Assembly (NCBI RefSeq): GCF_900184995.1
Contig: NZ_LT860099.1
Location: forward strand, 310,001 to 374,000
Reading direction: 5' to 3'
DNA from: Konateibacter massiliensis
Lineage (GTDB): Bacteria; Bacillota; Clostridia; Lachnospirales; Lachnospiraceae
DNA length: 64,000 nucleotides
Shown: one piece after another, positions 24,582 to 33,852 of the stretch
How positions within the stretch are numbered: the first letter of the stretch is position 1
Layout of the letters: each line of letters starts with the position of its first letter
Notes under the pieces: generated by a model
Told to the model about the DNA's origin: nothing
The model's input: the letters and a program-made list of their open reading frames with translations, nothing else
Database searches by the model: none
Translations under genes and position numbers: made by a program

Positions 24582-24860
24582 ATGAATTTTGGAGAAGCAA
24601 TTGAAAAATTAAAAGTAGGTCAAAAAGTTGCAAGAGATGGTTGGAATGGTAAGGATATGTTTGTCGTATATCAGAAGGGATATCCACAAGGTATTCCGTG
24701 TAATAAACAAACGGCAGATGCATGGGGGTTAAGTGAGGGCGAATTATTTAAGTGTGAACCATATTTACAGATTAGAATGGTAAATGGCTCTCATTCCATG
24801 TGGGTACCATCAATAAACGACTGTTTGGCAGAAGATTGGAATGTTGTAAGCACCAATTAA
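24582..24860 (+). CDS. DUF2829 / Tad2-like protein
   Basis: The 92-residue protein starts MNFGEAIEKLKVGQKVARDGWNGKDMF and ends DWNVVS, the DUF2829 pattern. Tad2 of this family is an anti-Thoeris protein that sequesters cyclic-ADPR-type signalling molecules. The conserved W-N-G-K motif, MVNGSHSMWVPS and the EDW end are all present. The gene lies in a cluster of small early genes, fitting an anti-defence role. Binding of a particular signal is inferred. Confidence 0.85.
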   Translation: MNFGEAIEKLKVGQKVARDGWNGKDMFVVYQKGYPQGIPCNKQTADAWGLSEGELFKCEPYLQIRMVNGSHSMWVPSINDCLAEDWNVVSTN

Positions 24861-24902
24861 ACTTCGATTTCGTTTGGAGAATATAAAAGGAGATGTGATT
24901 AA

Positions 24903-25085
24903 ATGAGAAAGACAAAGATTATAGAAACTACAGAGAAATATGATGAAAGTGGAAAATTAATAGAGAAAATAGTCAGAGAAGAAACAGATGAAGATGATGC
25001 GATTTATTATTCACCTAATTATTTCGATACTTCTCAAGGCACTGAATATCTAAAATATCAACCAACATGTCATTGTGCCAAATAG
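24903..25085 (+). CDS. Hypothetical protein, 60 aa
   Basis: A short charged protein with a terminal CHCAK. ATG 24903 follows GGAG. Its C-terminal YYSPNYFD resembles YSPNYFDEQ in the large protein at 2766, which might reflect a shared short motif. Confidence 0.5.
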   Translation: MRKTKIIETTEKYDESGKLIEKIVREETDEDDAIYYSPNYFDTSQGTEYLKYQPTCHCAK

Positions 25086-25140
25086 TTTTAAAGAATATTA
25101 ATAGGAAATGTTTCTTTTATCTTATAAGGAAGGAAAATAA

Positions 25141-26343
25141 TTAGCCTTGAGAGTACAAAGAGTAGAACAACAAATAATAAGAAAAAATAATCCGATTTGG
25201 ATAATAGTTGATAAACATTGTTTTTATTCAAAAAATGTATATAACGAGGCTAATTACTTATTAAGGCAGGCTTTTATAAAAGAGAATAAAATTCTAACTG
25301 CCTACGAAGTTCAAAAAATTATGCAACCAATGGACTGCTACAAGGAGTGTGGATCGCAGGCAGCCCAAAAGACCATCCAGCTATTAGATGAAAATTGGAA
25401 ATCATATTTCGCAGCCATTAAGGATTGGAAGAAAAGTCCGGGTAAATATCTTGGAATGCCCAAATTACCGAGATACCTTCCTAAAGATGGTAGACAAGTA
25501 TTTATGTTAAAGAATATTCAATGTTCATTAAAGGACGGTATATTCAGAATTTCTTACAAACCATTTAAACAATATACAGTCCCAACTCACGCTAATGGAA
25601 AATTAATGCAATGTAGGTTTGTTCCAAAACCAAATTATTATGTGATGGAAATTGTATATCAAATTGAAGTGCCAGATATTTCAGAAGAGAGAAATAAAAT
25701 TTGCAGTATTGATTTAGGAACAGAGAATTTAATAACGATGGTAAATAATTTTGGAGAGCAACCAGTTATTATTAAAGGTGGTGATATTAAATCTGCGAAT
25801 CAATTTTATAATAAGAAGAAAGCCGAATTACAGTCGCAATTAAAGAAAGACACCAGTAGAGATTGGAGTAATAAACTTCAAAAACTTACTGATAAGAGAA
25901 ATGAGAAAATCAAATATCTTATGCATTGTGCAAGCAAACAAGTAGTAGACTACTGTGTTCTATACAGTGTCGATACTCTCATAATTGGATTGAATAAGAA
26001 GTGGAAACAAGAAAATTGCAATATGCAGAATTTTACTTATATTCCATATGATATGTTTATCAATCAATTAAAAAGTAAATGTGAAGAAAATGGAATTGAA
26101 GTTATTATAACAGAAGAAAGTTATACTTCTGGGACATCATTTTTAGACAATGAGAGTCCTGTAAAGGAGAATTATAACAAGGATAGACGAGTTTATAGAG
26201 GATTGTTCGTATCTAATACTGGTAAGAAGATCAATGCTGACGTGAATGGCGCGTATCAAATTATGAAAAAGGTAATTCCTGATGCTTTTAGCGAGGGAAT
26301 AGAGGGTGCAGGTTTACACCCAATACAGTTGAAAGCTGTATAA
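25141..26343 (+). CDS. tnpB: TnpB RNA-guided nuclease (IS200/IS605 type)
   Basis: The protein has about 400 residues. RuvC motifs are SIDLGTENLITM (first Asp, near residue 189), TEESYTSGTSFLDNE (Glu) and INADVNGAYQIM (last Asp). The zinc-finger cysteines of many TnpBs are replaced here by a TSGTSFLDNE form, as in a known subgroup. TnpB cleaves DNA guided by an omega RNA from the 3' end of the element. No tnpA was found. AAGGAAGG is followed at good spacing by TTA 25141 (giving LALRVQRVEQ); TTG 25147 is the conservative start. Confidence 0.9.
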   Translation, partial: LALRVQRVEQQIIRKNNPIWIIVDKHCFYSKNVYNEANYLLRQAFIKENKILTAYEVQKIMQPMDCYKECGSQAAQKTIQLLDENWKSYFAAIKDWKKSPGKYLGMPKLPRYLPKDGRQVFMLKNIQCSLKDGIFRISYKPFKQYTVPTHANGKLMQCRFVPKPNYYVMEIVYQIEVPDISEERNKICSIDLGTENLITMVNNFGEQPVIIKGGDIKSANQFYNKKKAELQSQLKKDTSRDWSNKLQKLTDKRNEKIKYLMHCASKQVVDYCVLYSVDTLIIGLNKKWKQENCNMQNFTYIPYDMFINQLKSKCEENGIEVIITEESYTSGTSFLDNESPVKENYNKDRRVYRGLFVSNTGKKINADVNGAYQIMKKVIPDAFSEGIEGAGLHPIQLKAV

Positions 26344-26660
26344 ATGGCAAATATAAAAGCCGATGAATCTCCTGTTTCATTCGGAGAAAGATTTACTCTA
26401 TTATATTGGTTTGGCGGCTAATGAGATGGCAAGAAAGTTTTTACATAAAATCATATCAATTAAAAATTCCAATATTTAAACTGAACAGAGAATATCTGCA
26501 CGGGTGCTAAAATAGCTCACCCTTGGGAGAGTTCGCTCATAAATAGCTATTTTTACATAGATTTTTCATTATAGAGTGATTTTCTATGTATCGTCCGGGA
26601 GGGCGTTGAAGTAATAGATGTTTTAATATTTTACATATTTAACATACAAAAAATTTAATT
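26344..26660 (+). ncRNA. Candidate omega RNA / right element end downstream of tnpB
   Basis: The 317-bp stretch after tnpB has no gene but several helices: ATGAA/TTCAT (26363-26380), GGGTG/CACCC (26502-26522), GAG-TTCG-CTC just after, the palindrome AAATAGCTATTT (about 26541-26552) and CATAGA/TCTATG. TnpB omega RNAs lie exactly here. The element boundary and guide start could not be fixed by eye. The first helix may belong instead to the phage-wide dyad class. Confidence 0.5.
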
Positions 26661-26679
26661 AACGGAGGTAGTTTATTTA

Positions 26680-27906
26680 ATGAATTTTGAAATGACAGGC
26701 AAGATTGGACTCAGTAAAGAAACAGAAAAGTTTAAACCATATTTAGAAACAACATATGATTCAGGATGGGTTAAAAGAAAGATTATGTTTAACGTAATTT
26801 GTGGTGATAACAGACATTTGCTCACGGTAGATGCTGGCAGCTTTGCAGATGGACATGGAGACATCTATACTTTCAGCAAAGGTTCTATTGATGGCAGTGG
26901 TAATAAAGTAAAAGGTGAATCTTTAAAAATTCCATTTAAAGATAGGCTCACGTCAAAAAAACTGGCAGAAGTTGCTGAGTTCAAAAAGTTTATTTTTGAT
27001 TTAGAAAAGCCAGGAAGACGGTATAAACTAGAAAAAGCTGCCGAAAAAATCAAAGAAGGTACAAGTCTTACTGATGAAGAGTTGAAAGAGGTTGGGTTAG
27101 AGAATGAAGCAGAGGTAATAGAAGCTCTTGAAAAGAGTAAGAAGAAGCATCATGAATTTATTTCTGAGTGGGATTTTGCTGAATTTATCAAGAAGGTTAT
27201 TGAAAGTGGAAAGTATAAAGACAGCAAGTTTTTCATTAGAGGAAATAGCAATTATCAGTATTCAGATAAAAAGCAGCAAGTATATGAAAGTTATGTTCCA
27301 CAGAGAATCTACCTTGCGGCTGAAGATGCTGAAGAGTCTTCAACTGCAACTGTTAAAATTATTTATAATTCCGATAGTCTTGATTCCATGAGTATTGAAG
27401 AAAAGGGCAAATATTATGTGAATGGCTACATGATGGAATATGATAACAACCGTAAAACTAATATTCCTGTTCCTGTTACAATTACAATTCCTGTCGCACC
27501 AAAAGATGCAAGTGAAAAGGATAAAAAGTTTGTAGAGGGCATTAAGCGAAAATTCACAGTAGAAGATGATACATATAAAGAGCTTGGTATTGATATTAAA
27601 ATGCTTAATGGTGCTCAGAAGGTTGAAATCACAGATGACATGTTGACAGATGAACAGAAAGAGGATTTAGATTGTGGTCTTATTACTCTTGATGATATTC
27701 GTTCAGAACTTGGTGGAAGTGTGTATGGAGACAGAATTCAGGAGTATCAGTTTTTGAAGATTGCACGAGGATTTACTAAGGGAAGAAATGAAACAGTATA
27801 CACTGACGATGATATGGTAATCAGACCCATCGAAGAAGAATTACCAGAAGGCACAGAAGATTTGTTTGAGGACGAAGATGTAATAGATAGTGATGATGAT
27901 CTGTAA
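26680..27906 (+). CDS. Probable single-stranded DNA-binding protein (functional SSB analogue)
   Basis: The 408-residue protein is beta-rich, with a central helical insert and a strongly acidic C-terminal tail ending DLFEDEDVIDSDDDL. Such tails are typical of phage ssDNA-binding proteins, which use them to contact replisome partners. It is the first gene of the replication operon, just before a Sak4-like ATPase and DnaB. No OB-fold signature could be confirmed by eye, so the role is inferred from its tail and position. Confidence 0.55.
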   Translation: MNFEMTGKIGLSKETEKFKPYLETTYDSGWVKRKIMFNVICGDNRHLLTVDAGSFADGHGDIYTFSKGSIDGSGNKVKGESLKIPFKDRLTSKKLAEVAEFKKFIFDLEKPGRRYKLEKAAEKIKEGTSLTDEELKEVGLENEAEVIEALEKSKKKHHEFISEWDFAEFIKKVIESGKYKDSKFFIRGNSNYQYSDKKQQVYESYVPQRIYLAAEDAEESSTATVKIIYNSDSLDSMSIEEKGKYYVNGYMMEYDNNRKTNIPVPVTITIPVAPKDASEKDKKFVEGIKRKFTVEDDTYKELGIDIKMLNGAQKVEITDDMLTDEQKEDLDCGLITLDDIRSELGGSVYGDRIQEYQFLKIARGFTKGRNETVYTDDDMVIRPIEEELPEGTEDLFEDEDVIDSDDDL

Positions 27907-27967
27907 GATACAGGGGAATTCCTCCCAATTTAAACGAAGTATGAACATAAAAGGAGATTTTTATTAA

Positions 27968-29086
27968 ATGCAGAAACCACAGATTAATGTAATTAAACCA
28001 GATATTAAAAATTTATCAATCTATTTAAGGTCAACTAAAAAATTTGGAAAGACAACACTTTTTAGAGATGTAATTCTTGCAAAATATGGAGATGCCTCAA
28101 GAGGGCTTTTGGTTGGTTGTGGGAATGAAGTTGGATATAAAATGCTTGACAACTTAAATGTTACCCAGGTCAAAACATATAAGGATATGATTGAACTTTC
28201 AGATTGGTTAATCAAAGAAAAGGGGAAAGAGCATAATATTGAAATTATCGCTTTTGATACTGGTGATGAACTCACTCTGATTACGGATACCGAGACAATC
28301 AGGCAGAGTAACATTGAAAATCCGAATAAGAAATGCAAGTCTGTAAAAGCTGCATTTGGTGGATACACAGCAGGAGAAAAATATTCGGCTAATGATTTGG
28401 TTAAGCCATATATGACAAAGTTGCAAGAAGCTGGATTTGGGGTATGGGCTATTGCTCATACGAAATTTAAAACAATCAAGGAAAAGGGTGGACTTGAGGA
28501 AGATGGTTATATGCAGTTATCTTCTAATATGAGTGCTGATTACGAAGCTGCATTTGGTGATATTTTTGATGTGGTTCTCACCGGTGTAATTGATAGAGAT
28601 TTAGAAGAAAAGAAAGTAGGAGACAAGACTAAGAAATATACAACTGATACTGTTCGTAAGTTGTATTTCAGAGGTACTACTTTGATTGATGCTGGTGGGC
28701 GATTTGCAGATGGAGCAGTGCCAGAGTATATGATATTTGATAAACCCGATATGGGTTCGGAATTCATTAAAGTTGTAGAAGAAGGAATGGAAAAATCTAA
28801 GACAACATTTGATAAGCCAAAGACAACAACAAAGTCCAAGAAGGAAGAAAAGAAACCAGATCCACTAGAAGAATCGGCAGCTGATATTGATACAACACCA
28901 CCATTTGAAGAAGAAACTAATACTTCCAATTATCCGGATAACCTAGAGGAAACCATCAGAGTCATGTTCAAGGAGTGCAAGGATAAGGACTTGAAAGCAG
29001 AAGTAAAAATAATCATCAACTCTTTTGGTAAATTAAATGATTGTGATGACAATGCTTTGAAGGAAATTTATGACAAATTGAAATAG
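27968..29086 (+). CDS. Sak4-like RecA-fold ATPase
   Basis: The 372-residue protein has a P-loop variant STKKFGKTTLF near residue 22 and a Walker B-like IIAFDTGDEL near residue 96, the pattern of phage Sak4/AAA recombination ATPases. The C-terminal third is a lysine/acid-rich linker and a small helical domain (TIRVMFKECKDKDLKAEV). It probably acts in single-strand annealing or recombination-linked replication. It follows the putative SSB gene. ATG 27968. Confidence 0.75.
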   Translation: MQKPQINVIKPDIKNLSIYLRSTKKFGKTTLFRDVILAKYGDASRGLLVGCGNEVGYKMLDNLNVTQVKTYKDMIELSDWLIKEKGKEHNIEIIAFDTGDELTLITDTETIRQSNIENPNKKCKSVKAAFGGYTAGEKYSANDLVKPYMTKLQEAGFGVWAIAHTKFKTIKEKGGLEEDGYMQLSSNMSADYEAAFGDIFDVVLTGVIDRDLEEKKVGDKTKKYTTDTVRKLYFRGTTLIDAGGRFADGAVPEYMIFDKPDMGSEFIKVVEEGMEKSKTTFDKPKTTTKSKKEEKKPDPLEESAADIDTTPPFEEETNTSNYPDNLEETIRVMFKECKDKDLKAEVKIIINSFGKLNDCDDNALKEIYDKLK

Positions 29087-29107
29087 TTGTATTTATCAAA
29101 TAATCAG

Positions 29108-29133
29108 ATTGGGTGGCTTACAAGCCACCCAAT
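29108..29133 (+). promoter_or_regulatory. Strong intercistronic hairpin without T-run
   Basis: Perfect 12-bp arms, ATTGGGTGGCTT and AAGCCACCCAAT, are separated by AC. The strength of the stem and lack of a U-tract argue against simple termination. It lies 21 nt upstream of ATG 29154 and may set mRNA ends or limit expression between the ATPase and helicase genes. Confidence 0.5.
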
Positions 29134-29153
29134 ACTATCAAGGTGGTGGGAAG

Positions 29154-29648
29154 ATGCTTGTCAAATGCAAAATATGTAGAAGCAAGGTAGATAGAAATGA
29201 AGCATATAAGGTAGTAGTTGATGGGAAAAATCATTACTACTGCAACAAAAATGAATATACTGAATGGAGAAAAAAGAAAGATATAAAGGATAGGGCATAT
29301 AATCTGATTTATGAGATTTTTGATAGAAAAGTAACTAATACAATTTTATACAAAGAAATTGGTGAGCTTGCAGATGTTTATACATATGAAAAAATATTGG
29401 CATATCTCATAGATAATGAAAATTATCTAACAAGTGTTATAAAGAAAACTTTTATAAGTGAGTATGCTCAAATTAGATATTTTACAGCAATCTTAAAGAA
29501 CAACTTAACTGATTTTCAATATGAGGGCGAATCAAAAGTGGAAATCAATAGGTTGGATATGCCTGACGTCTCTAACAATCAATTTAGTAGAAAGAAAAGG
29601 AAAAAATCATTGTCTGAATATGAGGAGGAAGTTGGTGAGCAGATATAG
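29154..29648 (+). CDS. Zinc-finger protein of the replication operon, 164 aa
   Basis: The N-terminus, CKICRSKVDRNEAYKVVVDGKNHYYC, is a zinc-binding knuckle; the rest is helical and basic. Its place directly upstream of dnaB suggests a helicase loader or accessory factor, but no family was recognised. ATG 29154 follows AAGGTGG. It overlaps the next gene by 4 bp. Confidence 0.6.
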   Translation: MLVKCKICRSKVDRNEAYKVVVDGKNHYYCNKNEYTEWRKKKDIKDRAYNLIYEIFDRKVTNTILYKEIGELADVYTYEKILAYLIDNENYLTSVIKKTFISEYAQIRYFTAILKNNLTDFQYEGESKVEINRLDMPDVSNNQFSRKKRKKSLSEYEEEVGEQI

Positions 29649-31198
29649 GCGAATTTCTTACAGGAGTCACAGATAAATACCCACTACAGTTATTAAAAGG
29701 AAGAGTAGAGGTAGAGGGGAACGTAGTTAGTTGCTTGTTCAAAGATATGCTTTTACTAGATGAAATCACACTAGAACAGAAAGATTTTATTACAAGTGAT
29801 GGGTTATTCTATTTTTCATTACTTAATCAGCTAAGAGGAAAAGGCTTCTATTCCCTTGATGAGGTTACAATTCTGTCAAATATGAATGAAGATGTAATTG
29901 AAAGATATGAGTCTTGTGGCGGATGGGATTCCATTCAGCATCAAATTGATATCATCAATGAGAAAAATTTTGATACATATATAGATATCCTATATCGAGA
30001 AAACATTATTTTACACATGCATGAGGACGGTTTTAATCTTTTAAAAAAGATTGATGTCAACGGGAAAGAAATATCACCGCTTAGTATGTTCCGTAAAATG
30101 GATGCCGAATCTGTGACTGATTGGTATGAAGCAAGAATTAGTTCTTATGGAACTGGATACTCTAGCAAGATTATTGAGGAGGAAGAAATTGATTTTGATG
30201 ACGAATTCATTAAAAACTGCCAAGAAGGATTAGAAAATGGTGTTCCTTTTGACATCGCTGGATATGACATTAATGGGGAAGAGATGAATTGCTTCCAATT
30301 CCTTTCCAGACAAGTAAATGGTTTATTGGAAGGGACACTTACTATGATGGGTGGATATAGCAGCACCGGCAAATCCACTTGGTGGGTAACAGTTATAATG
30401 GCACTTCTTTATAGAGATAGGAAAGTGCTGATAATATCTAACGAAGAAAATGTAAAGAAATTCAAAATCAAATTCATGGTCTGGTTGCTTGGCAAAAGAA
30501 ATAGATACTTTAAATTAACAAAGAAAAAATTGATGAGCGGAGACTTGAATGCAGAAGATAAAAAGCAGTTGGCTTCAGTTCAGGATTATTGGAGAAAGAA
30601 TTATAAAGGCAGAGTTAAATTTATTTCGTTAGCTGACGCGAATATGTCAATTGTAAAGAAGAAAGCAAGAGAAAATATCCTTAGATATGGATACGACACA
30701 ATACTATATGACACATTCAAACTGGATTTTGACTCTGCTGGCAATACCAGGCAAGATTTATCTCTGATAAAAGATAGCCGTGAGTTTGATTCATTATGTA
30801 AAAAGTATAATGTAATTGGATTGGCCTCTCTACAGCTTGCTATTAACACAATAGGAAAGTTATTTCTTGACAGTTCTGTTTTATCAAATAGCAAGCAGAT
30901 AAAAGAAGTTTTAGAAGGGTTATATCTTATGCGTAATGTATATGATGAAGAACTAGATCCTGATAATAAAAAATATTATTGTAAACCTTTCAAATTAAGA
31001 AAGGTAAATGATAAATGGATTCAAGAAGAATATGTGTGTGATAGAAATGCTGTTTGGAGAATGGTATTTCCAGATAAAACTAGAAGCGGGGCAAATTCAT
31101 CAGATAATGGAATAGCATATTTGTTAAAGTTTTCAGGAGATCACTGTATCTTTAGAGAGGTAGCACAATGCTATCCTAAACATGGATATATACAATAA
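29645..31198 (+). CDS. dnaB: Replicative DNA helicase, DnaB type (ATA start)
   Basis: The protein has about 517 residues. The N-terminal domain starts IGEFLTGVTDKYPLQLLKGRVEVEGNVVSCLF. The RecA-like motor has Walker A GGYSSTGKST near residue 236 and further DnaB motifs (LIISNEE, GYDTILYDTFKLD). It would unwind DNA ahead of the polymerase at 33853. The frame is closed by TGA 29636. The only codons before the conserved N-terminus are GCA, GAT and ATA, with GGTGA 6 nt before ATA 29645. The first TTG (29735) would remove about 30 residues. Confidence 0.85.
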   Translation: MGEFLTGVTDKYPLQLLKGRVEVEGNVVSCLFKDMLLLDEITLEQKDFITSDGLFYFSLLNQLRGKGFYSLDEVTILSNMNEDVIERYESCGGWDSIQHQIDIINEKNFDTYIDILYRENIILHMHEDGFNLLKKIDVNGKEISPLSMFRKMDAESVTDWYEARISSYGTGYSSKIIEEEEIDFDDEFIKNCQEGLENGVPFDIAGYDINGEEMNCFQFLSRQVNGLLEGTLTMMGGYSSTGKSTWWVTVIMALLYRDRKVLIISNEENVKKFKIKFMVWLLGKRNRYFKLTKKKLMSGDLNAEDKKQLASVQDYWRKNYKGRVKFISLADANMSIVKKKARENILRYGYDTILYDTFKLDFDSAGNTRQDLSLIKDSREFDSLCKKYNVIGLASLQLAINTIGKLFLDSSVLSNSKQIKEVLEGLYLMRNVYDEELDPDNKKYYCKPFKLRKVNDKWIQEEYVCDRNAVWRMVFPDKTRSGANSSDNGIAYLLKFSGDHCIFREVAQCYPKHGYIQ

Positions 31199-31219
31199 TA
31201 AGAAGTAGAGTGGTGAGAT

Positions 31220-32248
31220 ATGTTATCAGAAATTAAAAAGGAGTTAATTAATCACCCTGAAAAACTCAAGGAAGTATTAAAACATTTTGGTTATTGTAAT
31301 GTGGTAGCTAGAACAAAATATTTACAGTTTGGTAGAGATGAATATTCATCAAAAAAGTCTCTAGTTGTTAAACTGGAAAATAACCAGTATCTGTATGTGA
31401 CTGATTATGCAAGGAATATTCAAAAAGACTTATTTAGTTATATTAGCGAACAAAGAAAAATTGAATTTTCAGAAGTGCTGCATGGACTAAAAGGGATATT
31501 GGGTATATCTGACTACTGTGAATATTTTAGTAAAAAGGGAATTTTTGGTGGGTTTTATGAACGCATTAGAAAAAAAAGCACATACAAAGTCAATACATAT
31601 AATGAATCCATCTTAGACAATTATGCAAAATACGGCAATTTAAGATTCCTTGAAGATAGCATATCAATAAACACTCAACAGTTTTTTAATATTAGATATG
31701 ATGTTGAGTCACAAGGAATTGTAATACCAATATACGATCAAATAGGGCAACTCATAGGTATAAAGATCAGGGTGAATTTTGAGGTTTCAGATGGTGAGCA
31801 GAAATATTACTATTTGATTCCATGTGCAATGTCTCAAACTTTATATGGGTATTCACAGAACTATAACTATTTAGTGGAAAATACAGTGTTTATATTTGAG
31901 TCTGAGAAATCAGTGATGCAATGTCATTCATATGGAATAAGGAACTGTGTCGCACTAGGGAGTGGTTCTATTAGTTCAAAACAAGTGCAGATGATTTATG
32001 AACTAAATCCAAGTAAAGTAATTTTTATGCATGATGTTGGATTTGACTTAGAAAATATTATGAGAAATATCTTATTGGTAAAATCATATTCAAGATTTTC
32101 GGAAATTGAATTAGGGTATTGGAATTACTTTGACTATGGATATGAAGGGAAGATATCTCCCTCTGATTTAGGGAAAGCCGAATTAGAGAGAATTATAAAT
32201 ACAGAAATTTTATTGATTGGAGATGATGAAAGCGAAGACAACTTATAA
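31220..32248 (+). CDS. dnaG: DnaG-type primase
   Basis: The 342-residue protein has a TOPRIM region: VFIFESEKSVMQCHSYG (catalytic Glu), VALGSGSIS, and IFMHDVGFD (metal-binding D-x-x). The N-terminal zinc finger of cellular DnaG is not evident. It follows dnaB closely, as expected for a primase-helicase pair. It overlaps the next gene by 26 bp. ATG 31220 follows GTGGTGAG. Confidence 0.8.
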   Translation: MLSEIKKELINHPEKLKEVLKHFGYCNVVARTKYLQFGRDEYSSKKSLVVKLENNQYLYVTDYARNIQKDLFSYISEQRKIEFSEVLHGLKGILGISDYCEYFSKKGIFGGFYERIRKKSTYKVNTYNESILDNYAKYGNLRFLEDSISINTQQFFNIRYDVESQGIVIPIYDQIGQLIGIKIRVNFEVSDGEQKYYYLIPCAMSQTLYGYSQNYNYLVENTVFIFESEKSVMQCHSYGIRNCVALGSGSISSKQVQMIYELNPSKVIFMHDVGFDLENIMRNILLVKSYSRFSEIELGYWNYFDYGYEGKISPSDLGKAELERIINTEILLIGDDESEDNL

Positions 32249-33851
32249 TGTGATTTCTGATTGTCGGGGAATGTGTGAGAATGAAATAATAAATACAATT
32301 ATTTCTGATAGAGGAATTAAAGATGTAGAGCATTTTTTGAATCCAAATGAAGGTGATTTGTTGCCTTTGGATTCCTTAGAAAATATTGATATGGCGAGAA
32401 AAATTGTTGAAAATGGAATCGATAGTGGCTCTCGCTTTGGTGTTTTATGGGATACAGATACAGATGGAGCAACATCTGGAGCAATCATGACCAGATATCT
32501 ATTGAATTTTACAAAAACTGTGTTTCCATTTATTAATGAGGGAAAAGCCCATGGATTGATAGGACAAGATATTGATAGATTCAATGATTGCGATATTGTG
32601 ATTGTTGTGGATAGTCTGGATAAAGATATAACTCAATATAAAGAATTGGTAACAAGAGGTAAAGAAGTTATAGTCTTAGATCATCATGCCATCGCTCAAG
32701 ATGTCCCATATGACAAATATGTCACACTGGTTAGTTCACAGAGAAACTATGATAATCTTGCTCTGTCCGGAGCAGGTGTTGTGTGGAAATTTTGTAAATA
32801 CCTTGATCAATATTTTATAGAGGATTATGCGGAAGACTATGTCGATCTGGCGGCCTGTGGACTTGTGGCAGATATGATGGACGTTTCTGAAAAGAGTATG
32901 GAAAACAGATACATAATTGAAATTGGACTAAATCGGATGATAAATCCTGCAATAAAAAAAATTGTCGGTAGTTTTCCCTTTAATAGTACTGCAATTTCTT
33001 TCAGTATCGCACCTTTGATAAATGCTGCAAACCGTATGAATCAAAATGAATCGGCGATGAGTGCTTTTTTAGCAGACGATAATAAAGAAGTTCTAAAATA
33101 TGTAAAAGAATTAAAAAAATGCAAAGAAGAACAAAATATTGAAGTCAAAAACTTGATGGATGATATTATCATTCAGGCAGACGGACAATTAGATAAAAAG
33201 GTTATATCTGTTTTTATAAATAGTGAAAATGGAATCTCTGGATTGGTTGGGAACAAACTACTTGAAAGATATCAAAGACCTTTGTTGATTTTAAAAGAGA
33301 TAGAAATAGGTGGAGAAAAATATTATGCGGGATCTGCAAGAGCAATTGGTATCGATGATTTTAGAAAACTTTGTAATGAAACTGGTGTTGCTGAAGCAAA
33401 TGGACATGAGTTGGCATTTGGGATACAGGTAAAGGCAAAAGAATATAGAGATTTTATTTCCAAACTTGAAGAGTCTTTGGAAAACATTGAATTTAAGATG
33501 GCAAGAACTGTGGATATTGAGTTAGATATATTTGATATAACAAGAGATTTAATTGACAAAATTAAGTCTATAGATAAAATATCTGGCACAGGATTTAAAC
33601 CAATAACAGTAAAAGTATCTGATATTACGGAATATGAGGTAGGTAGTATGTCTCAAGGGAAGCATCTTGTATTAAAACCAACAGATTATTTACAACTTAT
33701 CAAATGGAATTGGAATGGTTCATTTGATGATATGGAGGATAATGCGATATTAGAAGAACCAATAACTGTGATTGGTAAATTGGATTCTGGTTGGTTAGGA
33801 AGAACGTTTTCCTTAAAAATAATATGTGATGAAGTAAAGGTGGTGGCATAG
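32223..33851 (+). CDS. recJ: RecJ-like single-strand exonuclease (DHH family)
   Basis: The protein of about 542 residues has the DHH signatures LWDTDTDGATSGAIMTRYLL, VVDSLDKD and VIVLDHHAIAQ, with a DHHA1-like region (GNKLLERYQRPLLIL, SARAIG) in the C-terminal half. It degrades 5' ends of ssDNA in recombination and repair. ATG 32223 or 32226 lies inside the primase gene; GGAG overlaps the start, so the exact start is uncertain. Confidence 0.85.
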   Translation: MMKAKTTYNVISDCRGMCENEIINTIISDRGIKDVEHFLNPNEGDLLPLDSLENIDMARKIVENGIDSGSRFGVLWDTDTDGATSGAIMTRYLLNFTKTVFPFINEGKAHGLIGQDIDRFNDCDIVIVVDSLDKDITQYKELVTRGKEVIVLDHHAIAQDVPYDKYVTLVSSQRNYDNLALSGAGVVWKFCKYLDQYFIEDYAEDYVDLAACGLVADMMDVSEKSMENRYIIEIGLNRMINPAIKKIVGSFPFNSTAISFSIAPLINAANRMNQNESAMSAFLADDNKEVLKYVKELKKCKEEQNIEVKNLMDDIIIQADGQLDKKVISVFINSENGISGLVGNKLLERYQRPLLILKEIEIGGEKYYAGSARAIGIDDFRKLCNETGVAEANGHELAFGIQVKAKEYRDFISKLEESLENIEFKMARTVDIELDIFDITRDLIDKIKSIDKISGTGFKPITVKVSDITEYEVGSMSQGKHLVLKPTDYLQLIKWNWNGSFDDMEDNAILEEPITVIGKLDSGWLGRTFSLKIICDEVKVVA

Positions 33852-33852
33852 A

